The position numbers and the translations under genes are program-made. This document shows positions 42,738 to 50,979 of a stretch of DNA of 64,000 nucleotides, one piece after another; the first letter of the stretch is position 1, and each line of letters begins with the position of its first letter. This stretch comes from Myxococcus stipitatus (GTDB lineage Bacteria > Myxococcota > Myxococcia > Myxococcales > Myxococcaceae): NCBI RefSeq assembly GCF_021412625.1, contig NZ_JAKCFI010000001.1, positions 62,001-126,000 of the forward strand, given 5' to 3'. The notes beneath the pieces are model-generated. The model saw only the letters and a list, made by a program, of their open reading frames with translations, did not search any database and was not told the origin of the DNA.

Positions 42738-43016
42738 CTACCGGCCGCGCTGCCCGAGCGCCTGGAGCAGGCCGCCCTGCTGCTCCAGGTAGGCGCGGAA
42801 CTCCGCCTCCGGGATTCGCATCCGCGCGAGCACGCCGCGCAGGATGTCGTCCACGGTGCCGTCCTTGCGCCGCTTGAGCTCCAGGGCCGTCTTCAGGAGG
42901 ACCACGCCATAGAGCGGATCCGCCTCCACGGTGGGTGGGGCTGGCGCCTTGGGCGCGGTGCTCTGGCGGACTTCCTCCAGTCGCACCACCGTCTTCGCCC
43001 GCTGCCTGCCGCTCAT
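42738..43016 (-). CDS. Hypothetical protein, 92 aa
   Basis: Small, mostly helical protein of unknown function. From ATG 43016 it reads MSGRQRAKTVVRLEEVRQS, a Pro/Ala stretch, then DPLYGVVLLKTALELKRRKDGTVDDILRGVLARMRIPEAEFRAYLEQQGG. No signal peptide, metal motif or known domain. Third-position GC bias matches its neighbours, which supports coding. It lies between convergent rsmA (19 bases from its stop) and the divergent deoxynucleoside kinase. I could not match it to a family. Confidence 0.6.
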   Translation of the reverse strand: MSGRQRAKTVVRLEEVRQSTAPKAPAPPTVEADPLYGVVLLKTALELKRRKDGTVDDILRGVLARMRIPEAEFRAYLEQQGGLLQALGQRGR

Positions 43017-43236
43017 GTCCGGAGACCACCCCGCGCACACGCCATGGAATCGCGCGGACCGTAGGGGATGCCCTCCACAGCGTCAAGCGAGCCCTGGGGT
43101 TTCCGGTCCACCCACGGCCGCCGAAATTTGCCGGACGCGGGCGGGCCATGTTGTGTTATCCGCGCGTCCGCGTGGCCGCGAGCAGGACGAGCGCGGCGGG
43201 TCGCACTGTGCATTCCGGGTCGGGAGGCCTCGGCGG

Positions 43237-43881
43237 ATGGACCAGCGTTACATCGTGGTCGAGGGGCCCATCGGCGTGGGCAAGACGTCTCTCTCCAACA
43301 TCCTCTCCGAGCGCCTGAGCGCCCGGCGCGTCCTGGAGGTGGTGGAGGAGAACCCGTTCCTCTCCAACTTCTACACGGACCGGCAGAAGTTCGCGTTCCA
43401 GACGCAGATCTTCTTCCTGCTGTCGCGCTTCCGTCAGCAGCAGGAGCTGTTCCAGCAGGACCTCTTCCGCTCCGTCACGGTCAGCGACTACCTGTTCGCC
43501 AAGGACCGCATCTTCGCCCACCTGAACCTGGACGCCCACGAGCTGGCGCTCTACGAGCGCGTGTTCGAGGCGCTCGGTCCCCGCGTCACCAAGCCCGACG
43601 TCGTCGTCTATCTCCAGGCCCGCCTCGACGTGCTCCTGGCGCGCATCAAGAAGCGCGGCCGCGAGTTCGAGCGCAAGTTCGACTCCGGATACCTGGAGGG
43701 GCTCGTCCACGCGTACAACAACTTCTTCTTCCACTACACGGAGACCCCGCTCCTGGTCGTGGATACCTCCGATATCGACTTCGTGAACAACGAGGCAGAT
43801 CGGGAAGACTTGCTGGCGGCCATCCGGAAGGCGAAGCCAGGCACCCAGCACTACGTCCCGAAGGCGTCCCGGCGACCCTGA
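43237..43881 (+). CDS. Deoxynucleoside kinase (dAdo/dGuo kinase family), 214 aa
   Basis: Salvage kinase phosphorylating deoxynucleosides. The start MDQRYIVVEGPIGVGKTSLSNILSERL carries the P-loop. Then come LEVVEENPFLSNFYTDRQKFAFQTQIFFLLSRFRQQ, VTVSDYLFAKDRIFAHLNLD (the DRx-type catalytic segment of this family), VVVYLQARLDVLLARIKKRGREFERKF (LID region) and LLVVDTSDIDFV. Length and motifs fit bacterial stand-alone dNKs; base specificity cannot be read off. ATG 43237 is preceded by GGGAGG at a nine-base distance. Frames extending to 42931 overlap the divergent gene and are not accepted. Confidence 0.92.
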   Translation: MDQRYIVVEGPIGVGKTSLSNILSERLSARRVLEVVEENPFLSNFYTDRQKFAFQTQIFFLLSRFRQQQELFQQDLFRSVTVSDYLFAKDRIFAHLNLDAHELALYERVFEALGPRVTKPDVVVYLQARLDVLLARIKKRGREFERKFDSGYLEGLVHAYNNFFFHYTETPLLVVDTSDIDFVNNEADREDLLAAIRKAKPGTQHYVPKASRRP

Positions 43882-44044
43882 TTCCGGGCTCCTGGCGGGT
43901 CGACCGCTCGAAGTCGCCCCATGCGCGGCGCGAGGGCGTTAGAGTGCGGCTGTCGGTCGTACGGCCTCCGGCGATCCCCTCTGGGGACGGCGAGGGGCGT
44001 GGGACCGGCGAGGCTGTTCCACCCTTACCCTCAGGAGGTGAACC

Positions 44045-44962
44045 GTGAAGGACAAGGTCACCATCCACACGCTGAAGCGCTTCAAGCAGATCGGTCAGAA
44101 GATCTGCATGGTTACCGCCTACGACGCCACGTTCGCCCACATCCTCGACCAGTCGGGCGCGGACGTGCTGCTCGTGGGTGACTCGCTGGGCATGGTCATC
44201 CAGGGGCACGAGTCGACGCTCCCGGTGACGATGGACCAGATGGTCTACCACACGGCCATGGTGACGCGCGGCGCGCGCCGGGCCCATGTCGTCGCCGACC
44301 TGCCGTTCATGAGCTACCAGGTCTCCGTCCAGGACGCGGTGCGCAACGCGGGCCGCCTGGTGAGCGAGGGTGGCGCGGGCAGCGTGAAGATGGAGGGTGG
44401 CGCCGAGTTCGCCGACGCCGTGCGGGCCATCGTCCGCGCGAGCATCCCCGTGATGGGGCACCTGGGCCTGACGCCCCAGTCGGTGCACAAGATGGGCGGC
44501 TATGTCGTCCAGGGGCGCGACGAGGAGCAGGCGCGCAGGATTCTCGACGACGCGCTCGCGCTGGAGGCCGCGGGGGCCTACGCGCTGGTGCTCGAGGGCG
44601 TGCCGTTGGAGCTGGCGCGCACGATTACCCAGAGCCTGAGCATCCCCACCATCGGCATCGGCGCGGGACGTCACTGCGACGGGCAGGTGCTGGTCTGCTA
44701 CGACCTGCTGGGCATGAACCCGGACTTCAAGCCGAAGTTCGTCAAGCGCTTCGCCAACCTGCACGGCGCGATCACCGACGCGGCGGGCGCGTACTTCTCG
44801 GAGGTCCGCGACGGGATGTTCCCGGACGAGGAGCACTCGTTCAAGGCGACCAAGGGCGTGCGCCTGCTGGCGCCCGCGCCGGAGAAGGGCGCGGCGGCGG
44901 AGGTCCAGCCGGCGTCGGAGGCGGGTGAGAAGGTCGGCCCCATCTACGGGATTCCGGTCTGA
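44045..44962 (+). CDS. panB: 3-methyl-2-oxobutanoate hydroxymethyltransferase PanB, 305 aa
   Basis: First committed step of pantothenate synthesis: adds a hydroxymethyl group from methylenetetrahydrofolate to 2-oxoisovalerate. Motifs are [44 protein letters not shown], the metal-binding [66 protein letters not shown] and FVKRFANL. The last 35 residues (Ala/Pro/Glu-rich) extend past the usual end. GTG 44045 has a perfect AGGAGG six bases upstream. The PanC start follows the stop by a single base, so the two are coupled. Confidence 0.96.
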   Translation: MKDKVTIHTLKRFKQIGQKICMVTAYDATFAHILDQSGADVLLVGDSLGMVIQGHESTLPVTMDQMVYHTAMVTRGARRAHVVADLPFMSYQVSVQDAVRNAGRLVSEGGAGSVKMEGGAEFADAVRAIVRASIPVMGHLGLTPQSVHKMGGYVVQGRDEEQARRILDDALALEAAGAYALVLEGVPLELARTITQSLSIPTIGIGAGRHCDGQVLVCYDLLGMNPDFKPKFVKRFANLHGAITDAAGAYFSEVRDGMFPDEEHSFKATKGVRLLAPAPEKGAAAEVQPASEAGEKVGPIYGIPV

Positions 44963-44963
44963 C

Positions 44964-45818
44964 ATGGCGCCCGTCGTCCTGAGGACCGTGGAGGAAGTGA
45001 AGGCCTGGGCGACGGGCTTGCGCCGTGAGGGGCGCCGGCTCGCGCTGGTGCCCACCATGGGGTACCTGCACGACGGCCACCTCTCGCTCATCCGCGAGGG
45101 GGGCCGTCGCGCGGACGTGGTGGCCGCTTCCATCTTCGTCAACCCCACCCAGTTCGGTCCCCGTGAGGACCTGTCGCGCTACCCGCGCGACTTCGAGGGG
45201 GACCTGGCCAAGTGCGCCTCCGCGGGCGCCGTGGCCGTCTTCGCTCCCACGCCGGAGGTGATGTACCCCCCCGGCTACCAGACCTACGTCGAGGTGACCG
45301 ACGTGAGCCAGGGGCTGTGCGGCGCCCGGCGCCCTGGCCACTTCCGGGGCGTGGCCACCATCGTCACCCAGCTGCTGTCCCTCTTCCGGCCCGACGTGGC
45401 GCTCTTCGGGGAGAAGGACTACCAGCAGCTCCAGGTCATCCGCGCCCTCAACCGCGACCTGCACCTGGGCGCGGAAATCGTCGGGATGCCGACGATTCGC
45501 GAGGCCGACGGGCTGGCGATGAGCAGTCGAAATGCCTACCTGTCCGCCGAGGAGCGGCAGCGGGCGCTCTCGCTCTCACGGGGATTGCGCGCCGCGGCGA
45601 TGCTGCTCCAAGGAGGGACCCGGGACGCGCGGGCCCTGGTGGGCGCCGTCCGACACGAGCTGGAGCTGGCGGGGCTTCGCGAGGACTACGTGGAGCTGGT
45701 GGACGCGGAGCGGCTCACACCGCTCGGCTCCGTGGCCCCAGGGCAGGCGGCGCGCCTGCTGGTGGCCGCCTTCAGTGGCGCGACACGCCTCATCGACAAC
45801 ATGCCGCTCGGCGGTTAG
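44964..45818 (+). CDS. panC: Pantothenate synthetase PanC, 284 aa
   Basis: ATP-dependent condensation of pantoate with beta-alanine. The nucleotidyltransferase fold is clear: LALVPTMGYLHDGHLSLIREG (HxGH-type motif, here HDGH), SIFVNPTQFGPREDLSRYPRDFEGDL, GLCGARRPGHFRGVATIVTQL, DVALFGEKDYQQLQVIR and EADGLAMSSRNAYLS (KMSKS-like loop). Length is normal. ATG 44964 lies one base after the panB stop. Downstream smpB starts 16 bases after the panC stop, so panB-panC-smpB-sspB may be one transcript. Confidence 0.96.
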   Translation: MAPVVLRTVEEVKAWATGLRREGRRLALVPTMGYLHDGHLSLIREGGRRADVVAASIFVNPTQFGPREDLSRYPRDFEGDLAKCASAGAVAVFAPTPEVMYPPGYQTYVEVTDVSQGLCGARRPGHFRGVATIVTQLLSLFRPDVALFGEKDYQQLQVIRALNRDLHLGAEIVGMPTIREADGLAMSSRNAYLSAEERQRALSLSRGLRAAAMLLQGGTRDARALVGAVRHELELAGLREDYVELVDAERLTPLGSVAPGQAARLLVAAFSGATRLIDNMPLGG

Positions 45819-45834
45819 GAGACCCAGGACACGT

Positions 45835-46323
45835 ATGGCATCAGGTGGAAAGTCGAAGGGGCCGGGGGGCGAATCCGGAGTGAAGGTCATCGCCGAGAAC
45901 CGGCGTGCGCGCTTCGACTACACCGTCGATGAGAAGCTGGAGGCCGGTCTGGAGCTCACGGGAAGCGAGGTGAAGTCGCTGCGAGAAGGGGTGGCCAACC
46001 TCTCGGACGCCTACGCGCTTCCCAAGGGCAGCGAGCTGTTCCTGCTCAATGCCCACATCGGCTCCTACCGGGCCGCCAGCGTGTTCGACCACCTGCCCAC
46101 CCGGGGCCGGAAGCTGCTGATGCACCGGGCGGAAATCGACCGCTGGACCACCAAGGTGCGGGAACGAGGGTATTCCATCATCCCGCTGCTGCTGTATTTC
46201 AAGAAGGGGCGCGCGAAGGTGGAGCTCGGGCTCTGCCGGGGCAAGACACACGAAGACCGGCGCCACGACATCAAGGAGCGGGAGACGAAGCGGGAGATGG
46301 ACCGGGCCATGCGCCGCCGTTGA
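45835..46323 (+). CDS. smpB: SsrA-binding protein SmpB, 162 aa
   Basis: Partner of tmRNA in ribosome rescue; brings tmRNA to stalled ribosomes so that nascent chains receive the ssrA degradation tag. Motifs are KVIAENRRARFDYTVDEKLEAGLELTGSEVKSLREG, NLSDAYALPKGSELFLLNAHIG, RKLLMHRAEIDRWTTKVRERGYSIIPLLLYFKKGRAKVELGL and the basic C-terminal tail THEDRRHDIKERETKREMDRAMRRR that enters the decoding site. Length is standard. The tmRNA gene (ssrA) itself is not in this window. The next gene encodes an SspB-like adaptor that handles ssrA-tagged proteins. Confidence 0.96.
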   Translation: MASGGKSKGPGGESGVKVIAENRRARFDYTVDEKLEAGLELTGSEVKSLREGVANLSDAYALPKGSELFLLNAHIGSYRAASVFDHLPTRGRKLLMHRAEIDRWTTKVRERGYSIIPLLLYFKKGRAKVELGLCRGKTHEDRRHDIKERETKREMDRAMRRR

Positions 46324-46358
46324 GCGGAGCAGGCCTGGCGCTCCTCGCGGGAACGCGG

Positions 46359-46892
46359 ATGGACGACAAGAAGGATCTCGACAAGAAGGAGCGGCTCTTG
46401 GCCGCGCTGGACCAGGGGATGGTGATGATCCACCTGGATGCGCGCCGGCCCGGTGTGCTCGTTCCCGCCTCCCTCCGGAACGAGGCGCACCTGCGCCTCA
46501 ACCTCTCCTATCGCTTCGACCCGCCGGACCTCACGGTGGGCGAGTGGGGCGTGCGCAGCACGCTGAGCTTCTCCGGTTCCCGCTTCAAGGTCGCGGTGCC
46601 GTGGTCGGCGCTGTTCGCCATCGCCAGCCACGTGACGAAGGAGTCGTGGATGTACCTGGAGGACATGCCGCCGGAGCTGCTCCAGCAGGCTCCGGGCGCG
46701 CGGCCTCCTCCGCAGCCGGTGCCCGCGTCGGCACCCGCCGCCAGCACCAGCGAGCGTCCGCGCACGCTGCTGCGCGAGGTCCCCTGCGAGCCGCGCGACG
46801 AGACCCCGGCGCCTCCGCCGGAGGTGTCGGCCGAGGGGCCGAAGGATGATTCTCCGCCGCCGCGCCGCGGGCACCTGCGCCTGGTGAAGTGA
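46359..46892 (+). CDS. sspB: SspB-like ClpXP proteolysis adaptor, 177 aa
   Basis: Probable adaptor delivering ssrA-tagged proteins to ClpXP. The core (about residues 8-100) fits the SspB fold: KERLLAALDQGMVMIHLDARRPGVLVPASL, then HLRLNLSYRFDPPDLTVGEWGVRSTLSFSGSRFKVAVPWSALFAIAS, matching the tag-binding beta-sandwich. A Pro-rich flexible linker follows (about 115-165). The last residues GHLRLVK match the ClpX-binding XB peptide of E. coli SspB, which ends in LRVVK. This domain, linker and tail layout is that of characterised SspBs. ATG 46359 lies 35 bases after smpB. Placing the tagging factor and the tag reader side by side makes functional sense; I infer joint expression. Confidence 0.88.
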   Translation: MDDKKDLDKKERLLAALDQGMVMIHLDARRPGVLVPASLRNEAHLRLNLSYRFDPPDLTVGEWGVRSTLSFSGSRFKVAVPWSALFAIASHVTKESWMYLEDMPPELLQQAPGARPPPQPVPASAPAASTSERPRTLLREVPCEPRDETPAPPPEVSAEGPKDDSPPPRRGHLRLVK

Positions 46893-46940
46893 GCCGCGGT
46901 TCCGATGTCCGAGGTGGGGGCCGCCGCTCGGCGTCGGGAC

Positions 46941-47012
46941 TTCACCTCGAGCCGCGCGGGCACTCCGCCCGCGAATGCCGCCGCCACGCGCGGTCGACCT
47001 TGAGCCGCACCG
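46941..47012. repeat. Decayed duplicate of the kinase gene's 3' end
   Basis: About 70 bases here resemble 47045-47117 (offset 104): both start TTCACCTCGAGCCGCGCGGGC and share CACGCGCGGT and TTGAGC-GCACC blocks. The right copy encodes the C-terminal PEGA tail of the kinase; the left copy lies beyond its stop and would read a relic similar to FAGGVPARLEVKS on the minus strand. It appears to be a tandem duplication that has lost its function. Confidence 0.65.
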
Positions 47013-47031
47013 GCCGAGGCGGGACCGCCTT

Positions 47032-48819
47032 TCAGCGCTGGAGCTTCACCTCGAGCCGCGCGGGCGCTCCGCCCGGGAAGGTCCCCTGCCACGCGCGGTA
47101 GCCCTTGAGCTGCACCTGCACGGAGACGGGCCCCTCCGGGTAGAGGTTGTCGAGCGCGAGCGGCGTCGTGCCCACGGCCTTGCCATCCACCAGCACCGTC
47201 GCGCCGGAGGGCTCGCTCATCAACATGAGCACGGGGGCGGCCATGGGCCGGTTCGCGCTGGCCATCAACCGCTGCGTCACGACGTGGCGGTGCGGCCAGA
47301 GCCACACGCCCCCGCCCACGGCCAGCGCTCCCACGAGCAGCGTGACGGCGAGCCGTCCCCAACGACGTCGGCGTGTCGCGGTGTCGGGCGCGTCCCAATC
47401 GCTCTCCGGGCGGGGGGCGCGCTCCTCCAACTGGAGGTCGTCCGCCCGGGCCTGAGTGACGCTGGGGCCTCGGCTGTCCGTGGCCAGCTCCGCCACGCTG
47501 TCGGCGAGGGACAACATGGGGGAAGCCGGAGGGCCGTGTGGCGCCCGCCCACTCTCGGTCCGAGGCGCGGCGCCGGAGGCGGCCCGCTCCGAGGCTGGCT
47601 CGCGTGGGCCGAAGGTGGCGAAGCGCTCCGTGTTCCAGGCTCGCGGCTCCCGAGGGGCACTCTGAGGGCCCGTGCCGGAGGCCGCGTCATGGGCGCCCGG
47701 GTGCGTGCCGCAGGCCAGGCAGGGGCCGTGGGGCGTGGAGAGGGGCGTGCCACACCGGGCGCAACGTTGGATGAGGCGTCCACTGGCGCTCAGCGCGAGG
47801 CCCGGTGTCGCGAAGGGCTCGTCCGCGTCGTGCTCGGGGACGTGTGAGCGGCTGGACGTGGCGCCGCCCGTCGCGGGGGCCGCTGGCGCGTCACCGACGC
47901 CGTCGCTCACGTCCTTGAACGTGGGTGGCAGGCCGAGGCTGTCGAGGAACGCCGCGAGGGAGTGGGCGCTCGCGGGCTGACCGGACTGGGCGAGCCAGCG
48001 CGCCAGCGCCTCGGCGAGCACCTCCGGCGAGGGGAAGCGCTGCTCCGGGGCCCGCGCGAGCATGCGCCGGAGGATGGAGGCCAGCGGCGGTGGGACCTCT
48101 GGTGGCAGGGGCGACGGGGCCTTCGAGAGGATGGCGAAGGTGACGGCGCTCGCGTCCTCCGCGGCGGCGAAGGGGTGCTGTCCCGCGAGCAGCTCGTGGA
48201 AGACGATGCCCAGGGAGAACTGGTCGCTCAGCGCGGTGGCGGGGGCGCCTTGGAGCACCTCGGGCGCGCTGTAGGCCTCCTTGCCCTTGAAGAGGCCCGG
48301 CGCCGTCAGGGACAGGCCGTTGAGCCGCGCGATGCCGAAGTCCGTCACCTTCACCTCGCCCTCGCGTGACACGAGGATGTTGGAAGGGGACACGTCCCGG
48401 TGCGCCGCCAGCAGCGGCTGGCCGTCGACGAGCTTGCGGTAGGCATGGTGCAGCCCCGCGAGGGACTGGAGGACGACGAAGGCCGCCAGGTGGGGCGGGA
48501 ACCGTCGGCCCCGGCGCGCGACGGCACGCAGCAGCACGCCCAGGTCCCACCCGTCCACCAGCTCCATCACCAGGAAGAGGCCCTCCGGCCCCTGGCCCAC
48601 GTCGTAGACCGTCGCGATGTTCTGGTGCTGCAGCTGCGTGGACAGCCGGGCCTCGGCCACGAACATGCGCGCGATGTCCGGCTCCCGGGCCAGCTGGGGC
48701 AGCACGCGTTTGATGGCGACGACCCGCTCCAGGCCCTCGGCGGCGCGGGCGACGCCGAGGAACAGCTCCGCCATTCCGCCGGTGGCCAGGGGCCGGACGA
48801 GCCGATAACGAGGGGTCAC
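47032..48819 (-). CDS. Serine/threonine protein kinase with zinc-ribbon, transmembrane and PEGA regions, 595 aa
   Basis: Eukaryotic-type kinase. Domain (about residues 5-275): glycine loop LATGGMAELFLG, K37 in VAIKRV, E56, catalytic loop H140-R-D-V-S-P-S-N, D160-F-G and APE in YSAPEVLQG. A Cys-x2-Cys pair plus a second (CARCGTPL...CLACGTH, about 365-390) looks like an inserted zinc ribbon. After a low-complexity linker there is a membrane helix (about 505-525, LAVTLLVGALAVGGGVWLWP) and a PEGA domain (SEPSGATVLVDGKAVGTTPLALDNLYPEGPVSVQVQLKGYRAW). Kinase and zinc ribbon should be cytoplasmic, PEGA outside. GTG 48819 has GGAGG six bases upstream. It lies 26 bases after the DUF971 gene. A PP2C phosphatase is encoded 16 kb away; no proven pairing. 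Confidence 0.92.
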   Translation of the reverse strand: MTPRYRLVRPLATGGMAELFLGVARAAEGLERVVAIKRVLPQLAREPDIARMFVAEARLSTQLQHQNIATVYDVGQGPEGLFLVMELVDGWDLGVLLRAVARRGRRFPPHLAAFVVLQSLAGLHHAYRKLVDGQPLLAAHRDVSPSNILVSREGEVKVTDFGIARLNGLSLTAPGLFKGKEAYSAPEVLQGAPATALSDQFSLGIVFHELLAGQHPFAAAEDASAVTFAILSKAPSPLPPEVPPPLASILRRMLARAPEQRFPSPEVLAEALARWLAQSGQPASAHSLAAFLDSLGLPPTFKDVSDGVGDAPAAPATGGATSSRSHVPEHDADEPFATPGLALSASGRLIQRCARCGTPLSTPHGPCLACGTHPGAHDAASGTGPQSAPREPRAWNTERFATFGPREPASERAASGAAPRTESGRAPHGPPASPMLSLADSVAELATDSRGPSVTQARADDLQLEERAPRPESDWDAPDTATRRRRWGRLAVTLLVGALAVGGGVWLWPHRHVVTQRLMASANRPMAAPVLMLMSEPSGATVLVDGKAVGTTPLALDNLYPEGPVSVQVQLKGYRAWQGTFPGGAPARLEVKLQR

Positions 48820-48845
48820 GTCGGGCCTCCGGGGGCGGTGCTCGC

Positions 48846-49184
48846 TCAGGTGAGCGGCTGGGTGATTTCGCGCAGCAGCTTCCAGGGGTAGATGCCGGTG
48901 GTATGGCCGTCGCCGAAGGCGAACGTCAGCGCGTAGTTGCCCACCGGGTGGACCTGCCGCACGCGCAGGTCCGCGGGCACCTGGGTCTGGTCGAGCGTGC
49001 GCTTGTTCGTCCACTCGTCCACGCACCCGGCGCAGGGGCACTGCTGACGCAGCACCTGGGCGGTGGCCCCCGTGCGCGTGCCGTCGTCCCATGACAGCTC
49101 CAGGCGCGAGCCGTCCGGGGACAGGCGCACGTCCGTCGCGGTGGGGGCAGGGGAGGAGGGCTTGATACGGTCCCAGAAACTCAA
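48846..49184 (-). CDS. DUF971 domain protein, 112 aa
   Basis: Small DUF971 protein, the domain also found at the N-terminus of gamma-butyrobetaine hydroxylases and in proteins near iron-sulfur scaffold genes. Visible: LSPDGSRLELSWDDGTRTGATAQVLRQQCPCAGCVDEWTNKR, with the conserved CPCAGCVDE cysteines, and HPVGNYALTFAFGDGHTTGIYPWKLLRE (the GHxTGIYPW motif is diagnostic). The likely start is TTG at 49184, with GGAAGG upstream at seven bases and a reading MSFWDRIKPS. Molecular function unknown, although a metal or cluster role is often proposed. It precedes the kinase gene on the same strand. Confidence 0.87.
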   Translation of the reverse strand: MSFWDRIKPSSPAPTATDVRLSPDGSRLELSWDDGTRTGATAQVLRQQCPCAGCVDEWTNKRTLDQTQVPADLRVRQVHPVGNYALTFAFGDGHTTGIYPWKLLREITQPLT

Positions 49185-49256
49185 CGTGTCACCTTCCGAG
49201 GTCTCGACTGTACCGCGCCTCCTATCATCGTTCGCACGAGGTGGCGCGGGGACACG

Positions 49257-50960
49257 TCACGAGGCGAGCTTGACGGGCTGTCGGTGGCCCTCCAGGCGGA
49301 CCCCCTTCTTGGCGACCACGCTGCGCAGCGCCATCACCACCCGCGGGTCGAGCTGCGCGCCGCTGAGGCTGTCGAGGATCTCCATCGCCTTCTCCAGGGG
49401 CATGGCCTTCTGGTACGGCCGGGTGGAGGTGCAGGCGTCGAACGTGTCGGCGCAGGCGACGATGCGCGCGAGCAGGGGGATGCCCTCGCCCTGGAGCTTG
49501 TCCGGATAGCCCGTGCCATCCCAGCGCTCGTGGTGGTGGCGCACGCACGCGCGCACCGCGCCCAGGAACGACACCGGCCCGATGATGGCGTCGCCGATGG
49601 CCGGGTGCTCGCGCATGATGGCCATCTCCTGGTCCGTCAGCCGCGACTGCTTGCAGAGGATGGACTCCACGATGCCGATCTTCCCGATGTCGTGGAGGAT
49701 GCCGCCGTACTGGAGCTGCCGCAGCTCGCGCTCCGTGAGGTTCAGCTCCCGGCCAATCTCCACGGACAGGTCGCCCACGCGCTGGCTGTGGCCCCGCGTG
49801 TACGCGTCCTTCGAGTCGATGGAGTTGGCCAGCGCGACGATGGTCTCCAGGTAGCCCTTCTCCAGGCTCTCGTAGAGGCCCCGGTTCTCCATGTCGTACG
49901 CGAGCAGCTGCTTGCTCATGTAGTTGAACGTCAGCGCCAGCTCGCCCAGCTCGTTCTTCTGGGGGATGTTCACCTCCACCCCGAACTTCCCGCGCGCCAG
50001 CTCCATGGCCCCGTCGGTGAAGACCTTGAGGGGGCGGGTCAGGGTCTTCGAGAAGAGCGCGGCCAGCACCAGCGCGACGAGGATGGCCGCGCCCAGGCCC
50101 ACGAGGATGCGGCGCTCCATCGTCTCCACCTGGCGGTAGGCGTGCTCCACCGGCTGTTCGGAGACGATGGCCCAGCCCGTCTCCGGCAGCACCGTGTACG
50201 CGGCCACCACCGCGTCCCGGCCGTCGCCGAAGTTGCCCACGTGGAACGTCTCCGTGCCCGGGGGACTGGCGCGCTGACGCAGCAGGTGCGCCATGGGGCT
50301 CCGCCCGGAGACGTCCTCCCCCAGCGTGGCCATGCCACCGCCGCCGACGATGAGGTGGCCCCGGTGGTCCGCGAGGTACGCGAAGCCCGTGCTGCCCACG
50401 CGCTCCTGCTCCAGCATCTGCCGCAGGCCCGCGAGCGACAGGTCCGCCGCGATGAAGCCCTGGACGGGCTCGCCCACGGGGAACGCCAGCGTCACCACCG
50501 GCTCGCCCCCGCCTTCCGCCACCGCGTCCGAGTAGCGCGGCCCCTCCATGCCCGACAGCAGCGCCTGGGCCCGGGACTCGTGCGCCGCCAACGCGGAGGG
50601 CGACACGTCGTGGCGCGAGAAGGCCTGCAATCCGGGCAGGCGCCGACCCTCCGCTCCGAAGACGGTGAGGGCCAGCACCTCGCGCCGCTGCGACAGCACC
50701 GACGCCAGGTGTGTCTGCTGCGCCTCGGTGGGCAGCGAGAAGAAGTCCGGCACCCGCGCCAGCCCCATCACCGCCTCGGTGGGCTCGCCCAGGAAGATCT
50801 CCACCTTCAATCGCAGCTGCTTCACCCGCTCCTGCGCCAGCTCCTGCGCGTCGCGCACCAGCAGCTCTCGCGTGTCGGAGACCGACAGCCACCCCACCAT
50901 CAGTGTGGGCACGATGCTGACCACCAGCATCAACAGCAGGATGGCCTTGAACAGACGCAC
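49257..50960 (-). CDS. HD-GYP domain protein with double Cache-like sensor and HAMP, 567 aa
   Basis: Membrane-bound sensor with a cyclic-di-GMP phosphodiesterase-type output. An N-terminal membrane helix (about 5-25) and a second one (about 286-305) flank a periplasmic Cache-like sensor (about 30-280; VTLAFPVGEPVQGFIAADLSL, TGFAYLADHRGHLIVGG, TVLPETGWAIVSEQP). HAMP follows (about 306-360). The HD-GYP domain contains H391, H423-D424 (HDIGKIG) and HHHERWDGTGYPDKL (475-489), so the metal residues and the GYP motif are intact and it is probably active. GTG 50960 has GGAGG nine bases before. Upstream on the same strand are the LysM-like and FecR lipoprotein genes, with only 19 bases between stop and start, suggesting an operon linking envelope state to c-di-GMP. 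Confidence 0.93.
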   Translation of the reverse strand: MRLFKAILLLMLVVSIVPTLMVGWLSVSDTRELLVRDAQELAQERVKQLRLKVEIFLGEPTEAVMGLARVPDFFSLPTEAQQTHLASVLSQRREVLALTVFGAEGRRLPGLQAFSRHDVSPSALAAHESRAQALLSGMEGPRYSDAVAEGGGEPVVTLAFPVGEPVQGFIAADLSLAGLRQMLEQERVGSTGFAYLADHRGHLIVGGGGMATLGEDVSGRSPMAHLLRQRASPPGTETFHVGNFGDGRDAVVAAYTVLPETGWAIVSEQPVEHAYRQVETMERRILVGLGAAILVALVLAALFSKTLTRPLKVFTDGAMELARGKFGVEVNIPQKNELGELALTFNYMSKQLLAYDMENRGLYESLEKGYLETIVALANSIDSKDAYTRGHSQRVGDLSVEIGRELNLTERELRQLQYGGILHDIGKIGIVESILCKQSRLTDQEMAIMREHPAIGDAIIGPVSFLGAVRACVRHHHERWDGTGYPDKLQGEGIPLLARIVACADTFDACTSTRPYQKAMPLEKAMEILDSLSGAQLDPRVVMALRSVVAKKGVRLEGHRQPVKLAS

Positions 50961-50979
50961 GGCGGGACACCTCCAGGGA

